This document shows positions 22,564 through 33,780 of a DNA stretch of 64,000 nt, one piece after another (within the stretch, counting starts at the first letter, position 1; the number at the start of each line of letters is the position of its first letter). Made by a program: the position numbers and the translations under genes. Source of the DNA: Oxytricha trifallax (lineage: Eukaryota; Ciliophora; Spirotrichea; Sporadotrichida; Oxytrichidae); NCBI GenBank assembly GCA_000711775.1, contig ARYC01000051.1:124001-188000 (forward strand), written 5' to 3'. Below the pieces are notes generated by a model that saw nothing but the letters and a program-made list of their open reading frames with translations, did no database searches and was not told where the DNA came from.

Positions 22564-24927
22564 ATGTAACGAAAAAAAAGACATCAAGATATTGTAAATA
22601 CTGCTGATCAAATTATTCATGTTTTACAATTTATAAAGGATATCTGTTCCAACAAGAGCCTACCCCCCCTCTCAGACCTAAAACGAGACCCCCCTCCCAC
22701 CATAACTAGACCCCCTCCCACCTCAACAACATCCCAATTCATATGAAAATTTTGATTCTCGATGTTTTAATCATTTTCCTTAATGACATCTTGATCTCAT
22801 AATATTATTTTACATAAAATATATCATTTTTTAAAAAATATTTTTCCAACAAATCAAATGTTACTCTTTATTAAGATTTCTTATTTTACAACTTTCTCTT
22901 CGTCCGCCGACTTTTTTACTTGGATGCTCCCATAGGAAATTAATTAAAAGCATATTTCCATTTGACTCGGTAATAATATAATAAACACTTATGAGCCAAA
23001 TAACTCATACTTATAACTTTATTTTTGAAAAATTCAATACAAACACTTTATTAATCTGTATTCGAAATATGATTAATTTTTAAAATAAATTTTCCTAATT
23101 TTATATAAATATTACTAATAATATTTTAATACAAACTAATAGTTATGGAAAAAATTCATTTGAAAAGTATTAAAATAAAATCTATTTAAACATGTATTAT
23201 AAAGAAGTTTGTAAAGGGAATGATTTAAATATAAATAACTTATTGATTTATTTTTAGATAGTTAGTTTTTTTTAAAAAATAATAATACATGTTTAAATAG
23301 ATTTTATTTTAATACTTTTCAAATGAATTTTTTCCATAACTATTAGTTTGTATTAAAATATTATTAGTAATATTTATATAAAATTAGGAAAATTTATTTT
23401 AAAAATTAATCATATTTCGAATACAGATTAATAAAGTGTTTGTATTGAATTTTTCAAAAATAAAGTTATAAGTATGAGTTATTTGGCTCATAAGTGTTTA
23501 TTATATTATTACCGAGTCAAATGGAAATATGCTTTTAATTAATTTCCTATGGGAGCATCCAAGCAAAAAAGTCGGCGGACGAAGAGAAAGTTGTAAAATA
23601 AGAAATTTAATAAAGAGTAGCATTTGATTTGTTGGAAAAATATTTTTAAAAAAATGATATATTTTATGTAAAAAAATATTATGAGATCAAGATGTCATGA
23701 AGGAAAATGATTTAAACATCGAGAATCAAAATTTTCATATGAATAGGGATGTTGTTGAGGTGGGAAGGGGGGTCTAGTTAGAGTGGGAGGGGGGTCTCGT
23801 TTTAGTCCTGGGAGGGGGGTGGGAGGGGGAATCTTGGTTGGAACAGATATCAAAAATGTCATTGAGGCACTTTAAGATATTGGTATTCTTGAAAGAGATG
23901 TGAAATGCAATGAATTTTGACTGGAAATGAAACTAAAATCAAGAAATGATACACCTGACGAACTTTTATACCAATGCCAAAGATCTTGCAGGAAAAAAAA
24001 TAAATTCAGTAAATGTTTTTATTTGACAAGCATTAACAGCCAATTTCAACTTGGTATTTATTAGTTTTTCACTACTTTGCAATTGGATATAGTTCAGCTC
24101 TTATTAAGTATAATTTAAACATGTTTAACTACACATTAAATCAAAAGTTAATCAAAAATGTTTTCTAAGATGTAAGAAAAAAAGTAGCAAAATATTTGGA
24201 AATTTTTCACATTTAAAATGAAGAATAAATACTTAATGGAGATATTGAAGTGGACGAAAGTTTATTTACTCATGGAAAATTTCTTTATGATGAAGGCTAA
24301 ATTTAACAAGAAATAAATAGTGATAGAGTTGACAGATAAATCTGGGTATTTGGTATGATAGAAAGTCAATCTAAAAAAGCTAAAGTATTCATAGTTTAGA
24401 ACAGAACGAGAGAGACATTATGGGCAATAATTTAATAATATTCATAGATAGGTTCAATTATTCATCATGATGGCTTTAGATCTTATTAAAATATGCCATT
24501 TAGAGAAGCAGGATTATAAAATAAAAGGTATGTTCATGAGGAATTAAAATTTAATATGTTTAATCAATAATAGCAACAACAATAATAATATTAATAAAAT
24601 GATGATGAAGAAAATGATGAAGATTATGATGAAGAATTTGAAGAAGAAGAAAAAAAATAAGGTTAAGATGTTGACATGTAAGATGAAGATGAAAACGACA
24701 ATGAAAATATAAGACCAAGAAATTTTAGAGGTACAAACTAAATTGAAAGTTTATGGTTTTAACTTAAAAGATATATTAAAAATATTTATAGCACAGTAAG
24801 CGATGAAAATTTACATGACTTTTTAATGGAGGCACTTTGGAGAAGACATGTCAAAATGAAAAAAGAAAAACCAGATGAATCCTTAACTGAGATTTTTAAT
24901 ATATTATTAATTACTTAAAATTTTTGA
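22564..24927 (+). pseudogene. Merlin transposase, split by a nested element
   Basis: The protein starts at ATG 22564 (MQRKKRHQDIVNTADQ), runs to GATATC at 22639 and resumes after 23851 in the same frame (KNVIEALQDIGILERDVKC). A zinc ribbon follows: KCNEF, a TGA at 23918-23920 where the second Cys is expected, then LEMKL and YQCQRSCRKK. A frameshift in the A-run near 23992-24000 leads to the DDE domain: GDIEVDESLF (first Asp), RQIWVFGMIE, IIHHDGFRSY (second Asp), RYVHEELKF and TNQIESLWFQLK (Glu), ending at TGA 24925. A Gln/Asp/Glu-rich insert lies before the last motif. Over 20 TAA/TAG codons are Gln. Inactive as it stands. Confidence 0.9.
22639..23851. mobile_element. 1.2-kb palindromic element nested in Merlin
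   Basis: Arms of about 550 bp are nearly perfect inverted copies around 23245. The ends are TGTTCCAAC and GTTGGAACA just inside GATATC on each side, which may be the target duplication (the site is itself a palindrome). Near each end are G/C tracts repeating AGACCCCCCTCCCACC. It has no coding capacity. High arm identity suggests a recent insertion or recent copying of the arms. Confidence 0.88.
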
Positions 24928-25152
24928 ATGAAAAAAAAAATAATTTTTTAGTGGTACCGACTTAGGATTTTGGGGTAAAAAAAATTTTTTTCTTATGGTA
25001 CCGACTTAGGATTTAAAAAATTGAGTGGTACCGACTTAGACCCCCCATTAATTAAAATTTTCTCTATAAAATGACTAGCTATTATCATTATTTATAGATT
25101 AGACACATTCTATTAGAAATAATTTTAAAAATCACAATAAAATGATTAAGTT

Positions 25153-25290
25153 TCAAAGTTTTGATTAAATCTGATCAATATTACCTGATTATTCACTACT
25201 CAGATCCATATCTAAAAATATGGCATCTAAATAATTATTTCTAAACTCTTCTCCAGCTTTAATATAAAACAATTAAAATTTATAATTTAA
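25153..25290 (-). CDS. Unknown coding fragment with TGA stop
   Basis: The minus strand reads FYIKAGEEFRNNYLDAIFLD, then MDLSSEQSGNIDQIQSKL, ending at TGA 25153-25155. YLDAIFLDMDL resembles the phospho-acceptor strand of a response-regulator receiver domain, but this is only a short stretch. It lies just downstream of the ORF at 25299-25652 in another frame, so both may be segments of one gene separated by AT-rich DNA. Confidence 0.35.
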
Positions 25291-25298
25291 TAATTAAA

Positions 25299-25652
25299 TC
25301 ATAAATTCATTTAAATTTATTAAGCTAAGTAGTTTAGTCGATTTGCATTATTTTAGACTTTAATGTTTAATGGAATTTAGATAGTGTTATTTTCCTCTTG
25401 AGAATAATGTAATCCGTCTTGTTACTATTATAATATTATCTTAATTTTTATTTTTCTTTGAATGACTATAAGAAATTAAATATTTTTATTATATATTATA
25501 GATTTGAATAAAATTAATCCTCCTAATAAAATTGTATATTCATTCATAGAAAATAGGCTAAAACTTACAAACAAAATTGCAAATATTGTCTGATTTTTCT
25601 TCCAGAAATAATCCAGAAGTGTAGACGAAGGTTTATTAATTCTAGAGATCAT
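25299..25652 (-). CDS. Unknown 117-aa ORF with membrane segment
   Basis: A single frame runs from ATG 25652 (MISRINKPSSTLLDYFWKK) to TGA 25299-25301. Residues 20-50 (NQTIFAILFVSFSLFSMNEY, TILLGGLILF) could form one or two membrane segments. The C-terminal part reads DGLHYSQEENNTIQIPLNIK and NNANRLNYLAQQ, with a TAA-TAG-TAA run of Gln codons. Continuous frame, proper start and stop and mixed composition make it one of the better unassigned ORFs here. Confidence 0.48.
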
Positions 25653-26208
25653 TTAATATTGTGAAAACAAATCAATTATTATTAGCATTTTAGAAATAAA
25701 AAATATTTAATTATAATAAAAAATAATAAATTCACAATTACTTAAATATAATTTTTTCGATTTTTAATTTTAATTTATTAATGATTTTTTTAATAAATTA
25801 ACTTTTAACTAATCAACACATCTACTAAGCTTATTATATGATAATTAATTTTATTTTACATATTTCATTTAGAAATTTAATTTTTATTTAATATGGTAAA
25901 AACTAAGAAATTTCACATATTCCAAGCAATGACTATATAACTCTTTTATTTTCCAATAATTTATCCTAATTATTTTTAAATAAACTATTAAACTCAATTA
26001 AAATCTGTAAAATGTTGTTCACAATAAAAATCATTAAATTAAAATCCTTATAAACCATAATAATTTAAAAAATTTTCATAAAATAGAATTAGAAGTTAAT
26101 GATAAAAGAAACTTCTCTTACATCTTTATTATTATTATTAAAAGGAAAATGCATTATCCAATTTATATTCTTTAAAAGTAAATATCTTTTAAAGTTTTTT
26201 AATTAAAA

Positions 26209-26615
26209 ATTGTAGGAATCCATTTAAATTAGAAAATTTTATTTAAATTAATTTAAAATACATCATTATTTTTGCAGTTAAAATTATATAGTTTAAATGA
26301 TATTGAGCTAATTCGATAGAGAATTCAAATTAAATAGACTTAATCTTTAACGTTCTATTTTATCACATCCCTGAATTGAGTTAACTTGACTTTAATTAAA
26401 TACTTCTAAGTTGTAAAAATTATACCTTCACACTAAAGTCAAGTTAACTCTTAGATATAATAAAATATTACCGCCAATAATCAAGTCTAGCTAATTTAGA
26501 ATTCTTTCTCAAACGAGGCAGAGATCGTTCAAATTAACAGACTTTACTGCCTTATATTGATTTAATTTAAATTTATTAAAAATTTGACTCTCTTATTTGA
26601 GTTAATTATACAATA
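26209..26615. mobile_element. MITE family F, diverged copy
   Basis: Left end ATTGTAGGAATCCATTT is clear. Inner arms pair GAGTTAACTTGACTTTAATT with AAAGTCAAGTTAACTC, and the block TTACCGCCAATAATCAAGTC is recognisable. The right end is decayed, so its coordinate is approximate. Confidence 0.7.
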
Positions 26616-27519
26616 TTGTGATGAATCATTGTTGTCCATGAAAGAATCCGATTTATTCAAGTTTTCACCTTAAATTTTTTATTTTTTGGAAAAATTATCA
26701 TTATTTTTTGGCTCATCAAATAATTTAGAATATTCTATTATTCATAATATAACTGAAATATTATATATTCCTATCTCTTATTTTATAATATAATAATAAT
26801 AAACTAAATCAATTTTGGATGATTAAAAGAGAGCTCTTAATTAAATTGTTATTCATATATTATAGGTTTATTATTGAAATTTAGAATAAAAAATATTAAA
26901 TAGAGCTTCCTTGTTTTTTTAATTTTAAACAAAGATTTAATTATTCTATTCTTAATTTTCTTGCTTGAGGACATTATTATTAAATATCTCCTCATGACTG
27001 GCGAGAGATCCTGAAAATTATTAAAATTATTTATAATTTTATTTATGTAAATTATTGCATCCAGTTTATTGAAATATTTTTTGGATTTTCATAATTAATT
27101 AAATAAATGAAATGGTGTTTTAATTTTAAAATATTTAATATTTTTGTTAAAAATAATAATAGATATTATTAACATAATTCTGTGATTATGACATGGACAT
27201 TTCTAATATTTGTTTATAACTTAATATTTCACCATGCTTAGTTGATTCCTCTTTTTCAATAAATTACTAAACAGTATTCTAATTATTATTTTAATAAATA
27301 GTAATAAAAAAACATTAATACTTGAATAACAACTTATAGCAATTTATATTTAATTTATCTCGTTTTTTATTAAAATTAATGCCTAAAATTTAAATTTAAA
27401 TTAGCATTTTAAAGGAAAACAGTTAAATGCAAAAAATTATTTAAAAAAATATTATATTAATATCCAAATTATATAAGGATGAATTAGAATTTAATAAAAG
27501 TCTCTATTGAAGATTTTAA
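26616..27519. other. AT-rich DNA, nothing recognised
   Basis: No supported gene or repeat. Confidence 0.5.
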
Positions 27520-27705
27520 TAAGAATGCCCCTTTAATTTTAATTTTTTGGTTAATTATTATTTTTGATTAAAGCGTCTATGTTTGCTTTTGCTGATGAGA
27601 TAACTGGAGTTTGGGGTAAACTGAAGCTTGCGCTTGTTGAATCTTGACTTAAATTTTCTTTTCTTTTCACTTCATCATTTAATTTTTTACTTTCTTAATT
27701 AATTA
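27520..27705 (-). CDS. Coding island, Ser/Pro-rich, function unknown
   Basis: The minus strand reads KKLNDEVKRKENLSQDSTSA, SFSLPQTPVISSAKANIDAL, then IKNNNQPKN. The middle is clearly richer in G and C than its surroundings and has the look of a disordered, phosphorylatable linker (PQTP). The frame stays open a further 400 bases into pure AT-rich DNA, so neither end is defined. Confidence 0.38.
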
Positions 27706-27858
27706 TATTTTAAATTACTCATTTAATTATCAAAATATATCAATAAATTTCAAATTCTTTTATGATTATTATTGTAATAAAAACTTTCTTTGTCGAAGTC
27801 CAATTAAATTTTAGAAAGTTCTTAATAATTTTTCTTTTATTGCTAGAAAATTAATGCT

Positions 27859-28267
27859 ATTGTAGGAATACATTTGAATGGGAAAATTAAATTTAATTAA
27901 TTGTTAATTACCTTCAATTGTGTTTCTGAGAAATGTCTCAAAACCATAGCATTATAATACATTCTGAGTAGCGCAATAAAATAAGACGGTGGTTGTTATT
28001 GCTAATTATGATATTATCTCTTACCTTATTCGAGAAAAAAATTATCATATTCTTTTTATGTAGTTTTAGTTCTTAATATTTCGCTTCCAGAGATGATTCA
28101 GGGATACTACCAATAGTAAATATAGTCCAGCAAAAATATCGGGATCTCTTGTTGAATCTATTTGTTCTGAATTTCGAGCTACTTTAGGATCTGATAACAG
28201 CCATTATATTGATATTTAATAAATTTAATTTTTATTTATTTTCCCAAATTTAATGTACTAATTTAAT
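27859..28267. mobile_element. MITE family F, subtype b
   Basis: Ends ATTGTAGGAATACATTTGAA and TTCCCAAATTTAATGTACTA. Interior GTCTCAAAACCATAGCATTA, GGTGGTTGTTATTGCTA and CCAATAGTAAATATAGTCCA match the 18.96-kb copy. Non-coding. Confidence 0.8.
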
Positions 28268-29141
28268 AATAAATATTTGAATCATTAAATTACTATTTTA
28301 TGTGATCTCAATCAATAATAAACTTTAACATCTCTCAGTTTTTGCGATTATATATTAATATTAAGCTTTATTATAAATTCAAATATATAATATAATTTAA
28401 CTGATTGTTACTGTGACGTCATTTTAATAATATTTTCTTATACATTAAGGCCTGGATGTTTTTTCTACAAATGCCTCCTAACATAAATCGAATTATTATT
28501 TCATTAAATTTGTTTTTGCATTAGTATGGTCTAAAATTAAAGAGTTTACTTTAAAATTATTATGTATATTTAAAAGTAATAAAATAAATATTTGAATATT
28601 TTTTTTGAGTTAGATTCAAATTGGTCGTTAATGCTTAAGTTGAAACCATAAAATATTAATAATTATTTTCTAATACTCAAGATATATTTCAATTTACAAA
28701 TTTAAAGATTAAATTTGGAAAATTTAGATTAAAGAGTGAGAGAAATGTGAGTGTAAATGGCATTGAATAATTTAAGAAGAATAGATAGAAATAAAAGTCA
28801 TAAACATAATTAAATAAATGCCTTAAGATAATTATTAAGGATATATTCTGCTTGAAATATTGCAAAATTGAATTATTAATTAATTTTTTAATATTTTATT
28901 TAAAAGATTAAAAATTTTTATATTCAAAGAATAATTTTAAATATAAATTATAAATTTTTAAATAAATTATAATTCATTTATATTTTATAGACAGACAATA
29001 AAATGGTTCTAGAAATAAAATAATACTACCAACTTATCTATTTAAGTTTCAATTAGGTTTCTAAAAATATTTTAGTGCATTCATTTTTTAGTCTCTTAAT
29101 TCCAGATTAATATTATTTAAATCTACTCTATAAATTACTAA
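28268..29141. other. AT-rich DNA with two short repeats of other loci
   Basis: ATGCCTCCTAAC ... GCATTAGTATGG at 28469-28536 resembles the small membrane ORF at 20760. GTGTAAATGGCATTG near 28751-28765 also occurs at about 57211 (peptide SVNGI in both). Nothing else was recognised. Confidence 0.4.
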
Positions 29142-29149
29142 TATTATTT

Positions 29150-30796
29150 GGATGCCCCCCATATATCTGGAATTTTTTTAAATTCCAGATCTGTGAAAAA
29201 TTTCCAGATTCAGAAATTCCAGATTCCTGCTGGAATTCCAGATTCATTCTGGAATCCCTTCATAGATCTGGAATTCCAGATATGTATCTGGAATTCTATC
29301 ATATCAATAATGATTATTTTTTTTTAAAAATTCACTAGATAAAATATTTTAAAGGAAATTCTGACTTATAGGTAATATATTAATTATAATATACTGATAA
29401 AACATATAATTTTCCATCAACAACCTATATTTTTTTGTTATGTATTCTTCTAAAACTATTTCATCTCAACTTCATAATTCAATTTTAATAATCAGAAAAA
29501 TTAATTATAATTATTATTTTTAGTTAGTAAGTATAAACTGAAGATCAAGTATAATGAATAATTAAAATGAATGTTTATTTAAATGATTTATTAATTAAAA
29601 AGCATCTTTAAACAAAACTATCTCCAATTTCAAATATCAACATCTCATGGTTACCATTATTCTTAGTAGCTAAGATTAGTTAGTTATTTTGCTTAATTGG
29701 GTTATATATAGGAGAATCAACTGAAGAACCTGATCATTGGACCAGATCGCATATGTCAACTACAACCACTATATTATTCATTCCTTAATTTCATTTATTT
29801 TTAGGAAAACCAATTGAGGATAATTCGCCGGTAAAAACATTTCGCATGTCTGGGGATTGAACCAAGCGTTCTCTTATGCTGGGCAGGCTGTCAACCTCCT
29901 GCCCATCTGGTCTTATGATAAATTATTATTTTTATTTCAATAAAGTTATAAATTTGACTCAGTTTAGATTGGCTTGGCTGGTCCTGGGAGGTAACCACCT
30001 AGGTCTGGTGTTGGATGGTAACAGCCGAGTTAGACTCCCCTGTTTTTTATCGAAAAACCTTAACTGTTACACTGTGCATACAGTCTTTTTCTCCAACATC
30101 CGAATGTGCATGTGAAAAATATTAAGAGTATCAGAACAAACTTGACTTATTCAAGACCTACAATAAATGAATCGCTAAAAGAGCATGGAAATCAAAAACT
30201 TACCTTTTCTTGAATCTTAGCCTTGACAGTCTTGATGGCATCTAATGTTTCGAGGTAAGAAAGCTCCATTTCTCAAACTAATTTATATATTAAGATTTTA
30301 AATTATAATTCTACGTTACCTTAGAGTTACTCTCTCTTACTGCTATATATTTTCATATTTAAACAGTATATAATATTTTTTAACAAAGTGAATCAAAATT
30401 TTATGTTCTATAATAAATTAATCATGTAAAATATTAGAAAAGACATTTTTGTAATATTCCATGTCTGATCAGAATGTTATTATTTAATATTAATAATTCT
30501 TTCAATTTAAAGCTTGATGTTTTTAAAATGAAATAAAAATTACATAAATTAACAATATTTTGAAAAAAATTAATTATTATATATTATAACCTTAATTTGT
30601 AAATATTAACATATTATAATTTGGAAATTATTTTTAAAAATTATTAAAAAATGAGTTCCACAACTATATCTGGAATTCCAGATATAATTCTGGAATTCCA
30701 GAAAGAATCTGGAATTCCAGGAATATTTCTGGAATATTTTTCTGACTTTTCACAGATCTGAAATTTAAAAAAATTCCAGATATATGGGGGGCATCC
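29150..30796. mobile_element. 1.65-kb TIR element with perfect 8-bp target duplication
   Basis: Ends GGATGCCCCCCATATATCTG and its inverse are flanked by TATTATTT on both sides (29142-29149, 30797-30804). Each end carries four or more subterminal palindromes of the type TCTGGAATTCCAGA. The interior has no transposase frame; it contains a SINE-like repeat and unrelated AT-rich DNA. An 8-bp duplication suits hAT, P or Merlin superfamilies. The C-run inside the TIR recalls the Merlin element at 22.4 kb, but the rest differs. Confidence 0.88.
29644..29908 (-). repeat. tRNA-derived SINE-like repeat, copy 1
   Basis: On the minus strand the 5' end reads GCCTGCCCAGCATAAG and then TTGGTTCAATCCCCAG, which matches a tRNA T-arm / pol III B box (GGTTCRANTCC). 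It shares its head, the block GATCAGGTTCTTCAGT and the CAACCATG-like tail with the copy at 63.2 kb. Length is about 260 bp. No full cloverleaf can be drawn, so it is not a tRNA gene. It is nested in the 29.15-kb element. Confidence 0.6.
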
Positions 30797-30976
30797 TATT
30801 ATTTTCTCAAATAATTTTATAGATAAATTTTATGAATAATATTAATTGTCTAAATATGTCATAATATATAGCTACAGAAAAACTATAGATTCTAAACACA
30901 AGTTAGATTGTCCTAAAGTCAAATTAAATTCCAAAATTTAAAGCTTTTAGAGCTCTTAGTGTTTTTAAACAACTTA

Positions 30977-31050
30977 TAACCCCCAAACCCCTTAATTAAG
31001 TATCTTATGATTTTATTTGTAGATTATAATTGGAGTTTGAGTATAAATAT
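30977..31050. repeat. Degenerate solo TBE end
   Basis: AACCCCCAAACCCCTTAATT and the following 60 bases, ending GGAGTTTGAGTATAAAT, parallel the left TBE terminus 80 bp downstream (AACCCCAAAACCCCTTAATG ... GGTTGGAGTTATAAAT). It is an older TBE end beside the newer element, from a tandem insertion or a deleted copy. Confidence 0.7.
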
Positions 31051-31370
31051 AAACCAATCAAAACCCCAAAACCCCTTAATGAGATTAATGTGCTTTAATT
31101 GTTAGGAAATTATTTTAGGGTTGGAGTTATAAATAGGTTTTAATGAGAAATATAAAGCAAAAGTATTTAACTTAATCACTAAAATTAACTTTTGGATAAT
31201 GTTTAAGTAGTCTGAATATTATTTTTCTTAACCACAACTCTATCTGATCTGCTCTATTGAAGTGTCTGATCTTGAGTTTCGTTTTATTATGAATGACTCT
31301 GTTATTTATTTTATTTATTGAGAGACTCTAGTTTAATCTATTAACAACTTGATTCTTTGCTTAGAATCTC

Positions 31371-32645
31371 TCACGTTGTAGAATTGTAAATGTTGCTAGG
31401 CATATCGCAATCTTGTATTACTGATGCTAAAGCCCATACCTCCCGCCAAAAATCACCATCTCTCTAGTCCTCTCTTTCTGTATAATAATCTGGAGTTCCA
31501 AATACAGTCCCAAGTCTTGGTACTTCCACTCTTTAGGCTCTGTTGAAATAGATTATTGCTACTCTTACTGTGAAAAGTTAAAAATTATGTTCTTTAAATC
31601 TCTGTGAACAAACACTAAAATGAGAAGCTCTTTAATTCATTGTATGGTCTGAGTTGCATATCATCCAAGCTAATTATGATTCCTTTGATCTGTAATGAAA
31701 TCTCTTTGTGTCATTTCATAGAGTGGGAGTCTGAAAGCAACATGATCATTGGCAAGGAGAATAGAGTCTAGCTTTATTAAGTACTTACACTCTTTAAATT
31801 TTGCTTGAGTGAGTACTTGATACTCGTTAGTTAACTCCATCGAATATTTATTATCACTTAAGAGATAGTTGAAAGGATAAACCTTGTAAGCATATTGATG
31901 ATCATTGATAACTTTCTTATCAAAGGAGTCCTCCAGTATAAGATAACTTTAGAGAGAAGTATCTTAATCTATCTAAGTAAGAACTGGTATTTTCTTGTAT
32001 TGAATTTCGATCATGATTTTTGTGATTTCAGAGGTTAGTTGGTTGCGTGCCTTCTTTATGCACTCTAACTCACTAGCCTATTCTGGCACTGCCACTTTAG
32101 AATATTCCCTGAATTTTTTTTAGAGAAGCTTCAACTCAACTTTCTGCTTTTCAATTTTTATTTCTTTTTTGTGAGCTTTTAAAATATGTTTCTTCAAGTC
32201 TCTTGTATGAGAGTACTACTTATGGCACTCAAAGCAAGCATACTTCCCATCGATTTTTTCATGCTTTAGGTATAAAGTAGCCTTGGCTTCTCTATGCTCC
32301 TTCTTATTTCTATACCAGCTTGATTTATGAGCAAAATCTCTCTCACACAGCTCACAAAAATAGACTTCAACTTCATTAATTTGTATAGGAATTTCATTAA
32401 TACCTTTCTCCTACTCTCTGTCTCCTACACACTTGTTTGTCTTTAACTTTCTATAATTGATTTAAATTTTTATAATAGAGACCTCAAGTGATAGCTCTGG
32501 TAGTTTTAAGAGAGTTCATCTCGCAGCTATCACACTTTTTATTGCTCCCAAAGGTAAGTCTCATTTAGTTTTATGGAAGTGCTGTTGTTTTTCTTAAAAT
32601 GTTAGCTCTCATATTTAAATTTGAATTTAAAATTATAAAACTGCA
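31371..32645 (-). pseudogene. TBE 57-kDa-type zinc-finger/kinase ORF
   Basis: The minus strand starts at ATG 32645 (MQFYNFKFKF). Cys-rich stretches follow: CDSCEM, YFCELCERDFAHKSSW and YACFECHKQYSHTRDLKKH (C2H2-like, about 32190-32365), then a coiled basic stretch. Further down are kinase-like motifs: VHRDLKN (catalytic loop, about 31590-31610), YQDLGLYLEL near the DFG position, and REVWALASVI (helix F region), with TGA at 31371-31373. The zinc-finger plus kinase pairing is typical of the 57-kDa TBE protein. The frame changes several times, so it is decayed. Role in transposition is unknown. Confidence 0.82.
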
Positions 32646-32811
32646 TCTATAACTGAGAGCTTGTTTGAGAGCTCTGCAAGTCTAAAAATTTCAAGTGAAG
32701 TTTTATGAGTATTAGACAAGAAAAAGAGCACTAAGAGACGAACCAGCTCTTAATATGATTGAGAAAGTAACCTTTTTTACTATCAATAATAAATTGATTA
32801 CAGCACGTACC

Positions 32812-32940
32812 GATTAAGGAGGTGCACCTAATTAAGTATGTACTATTTTAGGAGGTATTTTGTGATTTTATGATTAAAATTAAGGTGTTCCTAATTAAGT
32901 TCTAGCAATTTAGGAGCTGCTCCTAATTAAATACATACCA
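32812..32940. promoter_or_regulatory. Palindromic repeats between divergent TBE genes
   Basis: Three related motifs lie between the starts of the minus-strand kinase ORF and the plus-strand 22-kDa ORF: AGGAGGTGCACCTAATTAAG (32817), AGGTGTTCCTAATTAAG (32883) and AGGAGCTGCTCCTAATTAAA (32912). Two are near-perfect palindromes. All continue with CCTAATTAA. Spacing and position suggest a shared promoter or protein-binding region. Confidence 0.5.
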
Positions 32941-33146
32941 ATTTAAATTTAAAAATATGGAACTATAACAGTATAAATTGATATCAATCTCTCAAGTTTG
33001 AAACCAGTTCTCAAAACCTTCTCCATATCCTTCTAAGAGGTTGACCTCCTATAGGATGCCCATATTTAATAGTAAGTTTTACAGAGGTATATAATTGAAA
33101 TCAATAAACTTAAATTTGAATATCATTTCTTAGATCTGTAAACAAG

Positions 33147-33780
33147 ATGGAGTCAATGAATGATGCAATGAAAAGAGTGCAAGCACAAGAATTGATTCAA
33201 AGATTTAGAAGCAAGGAGGATTTGCATCGCTACCTGGTGCAGCAAGGTAATGAAATCATACTAACTAATCTTGATTATGTAGTTGGTTTGTTTCTACCAA
33301 CGATGGAAGGTACTAAAATTTTATTTCTAAGAGCAATACTCTGCGAAGAGAAGAAAGCTTTGAAAACTTAAGATGTGAAGTTTGCAGAGATTCCAAACTA
33401 TCCAGACATCTCTGTGACTAACTTATATGATGATGCTTTGAATGACCCAGATGTTTCGCTGTACCTGCCTACTAAGAAGCAGTTGTCAAATAAACTGCCT
33501 GAAAGAAACTATTTCTTTGGCATACTTGCAACAATTAAAGGTGATTACTTGAAAGAAATTATTCAAGAATCTCATAAGAAAAGGTACAGCATCTCTTCAG
33601 AAGATAAGGACAAACAAGGGATCAAGATAAGTGAGAGCTGGCTATCAGAGCTGCAGAAGCACCCTTATATTTCAAGTAAGATTTGTAGCTTAACTCTTTA
33701 GAAAAATCTGGAACTGGCATCTTCTTGATGAAGGAATAGAGCAAGCTTCACAGAGAGCGAAAGTCGCAGACAAAGTATGA
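33147..33780 (+). pseudogene. TBE 22-kDa-type ORF with late frameshift
   Basis: ATG 33147 opens MESMNDAMKRVQAQELIQRF and the frame runs through a TAA (Gln) at 33372 to about 33680. There one base is off: the conserved ending LFRKIWNWHLLDEGIEQA, SQRAKVADKV and TGA 33778-33780, shared with copy 1, is in another frame. Read without the shift it would stop at TGA 33726-33728 (193 aa, about 22 kDa). The protein is charged and helical (SEDKDKQGIKISESWLSEL). No catalytic motif; function in TBE biology is not known. Confidence 0.8.

Larger units (their letters stand above)
22364..25046. mobile_element. Merlin/IS1595-type DNA transposon
   Basis: Terminal inverted repeats are GGGGGGTCTAAGTCGGTACC-ACTCAATTTTT on the left and its inverse ending CGACTTAGACCCCCC on the right; a second subterminal motif TCCTAAGTC-GGTACC-like is repeated in each end. 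Flanks both contain TTAATTA, a possible 7-8 bp target duplication. Inside is one plus-strand transposase gene with the ISXO2-like DDE fold. A 1.2-kb palindromic element is nested within it. Length without the nested insertion is about 1.5 kb, normal for Merlin elements. Confidence 0.88.

Noticed and set aside
25153-25290. Response-regulator receiver domain
   Set aside because: Only the strand YLDAIFLDMDL fits; neither the acidic pair nor the conserved Lys can be shown.
29876-30115. 79-aa frame MLGRLSTSCPSG inside the 29-kb element
   Set aside because: It begins in the SINE head (GGGCAGGCTGTCAACC) and runs through repeat DNA; not a gene.
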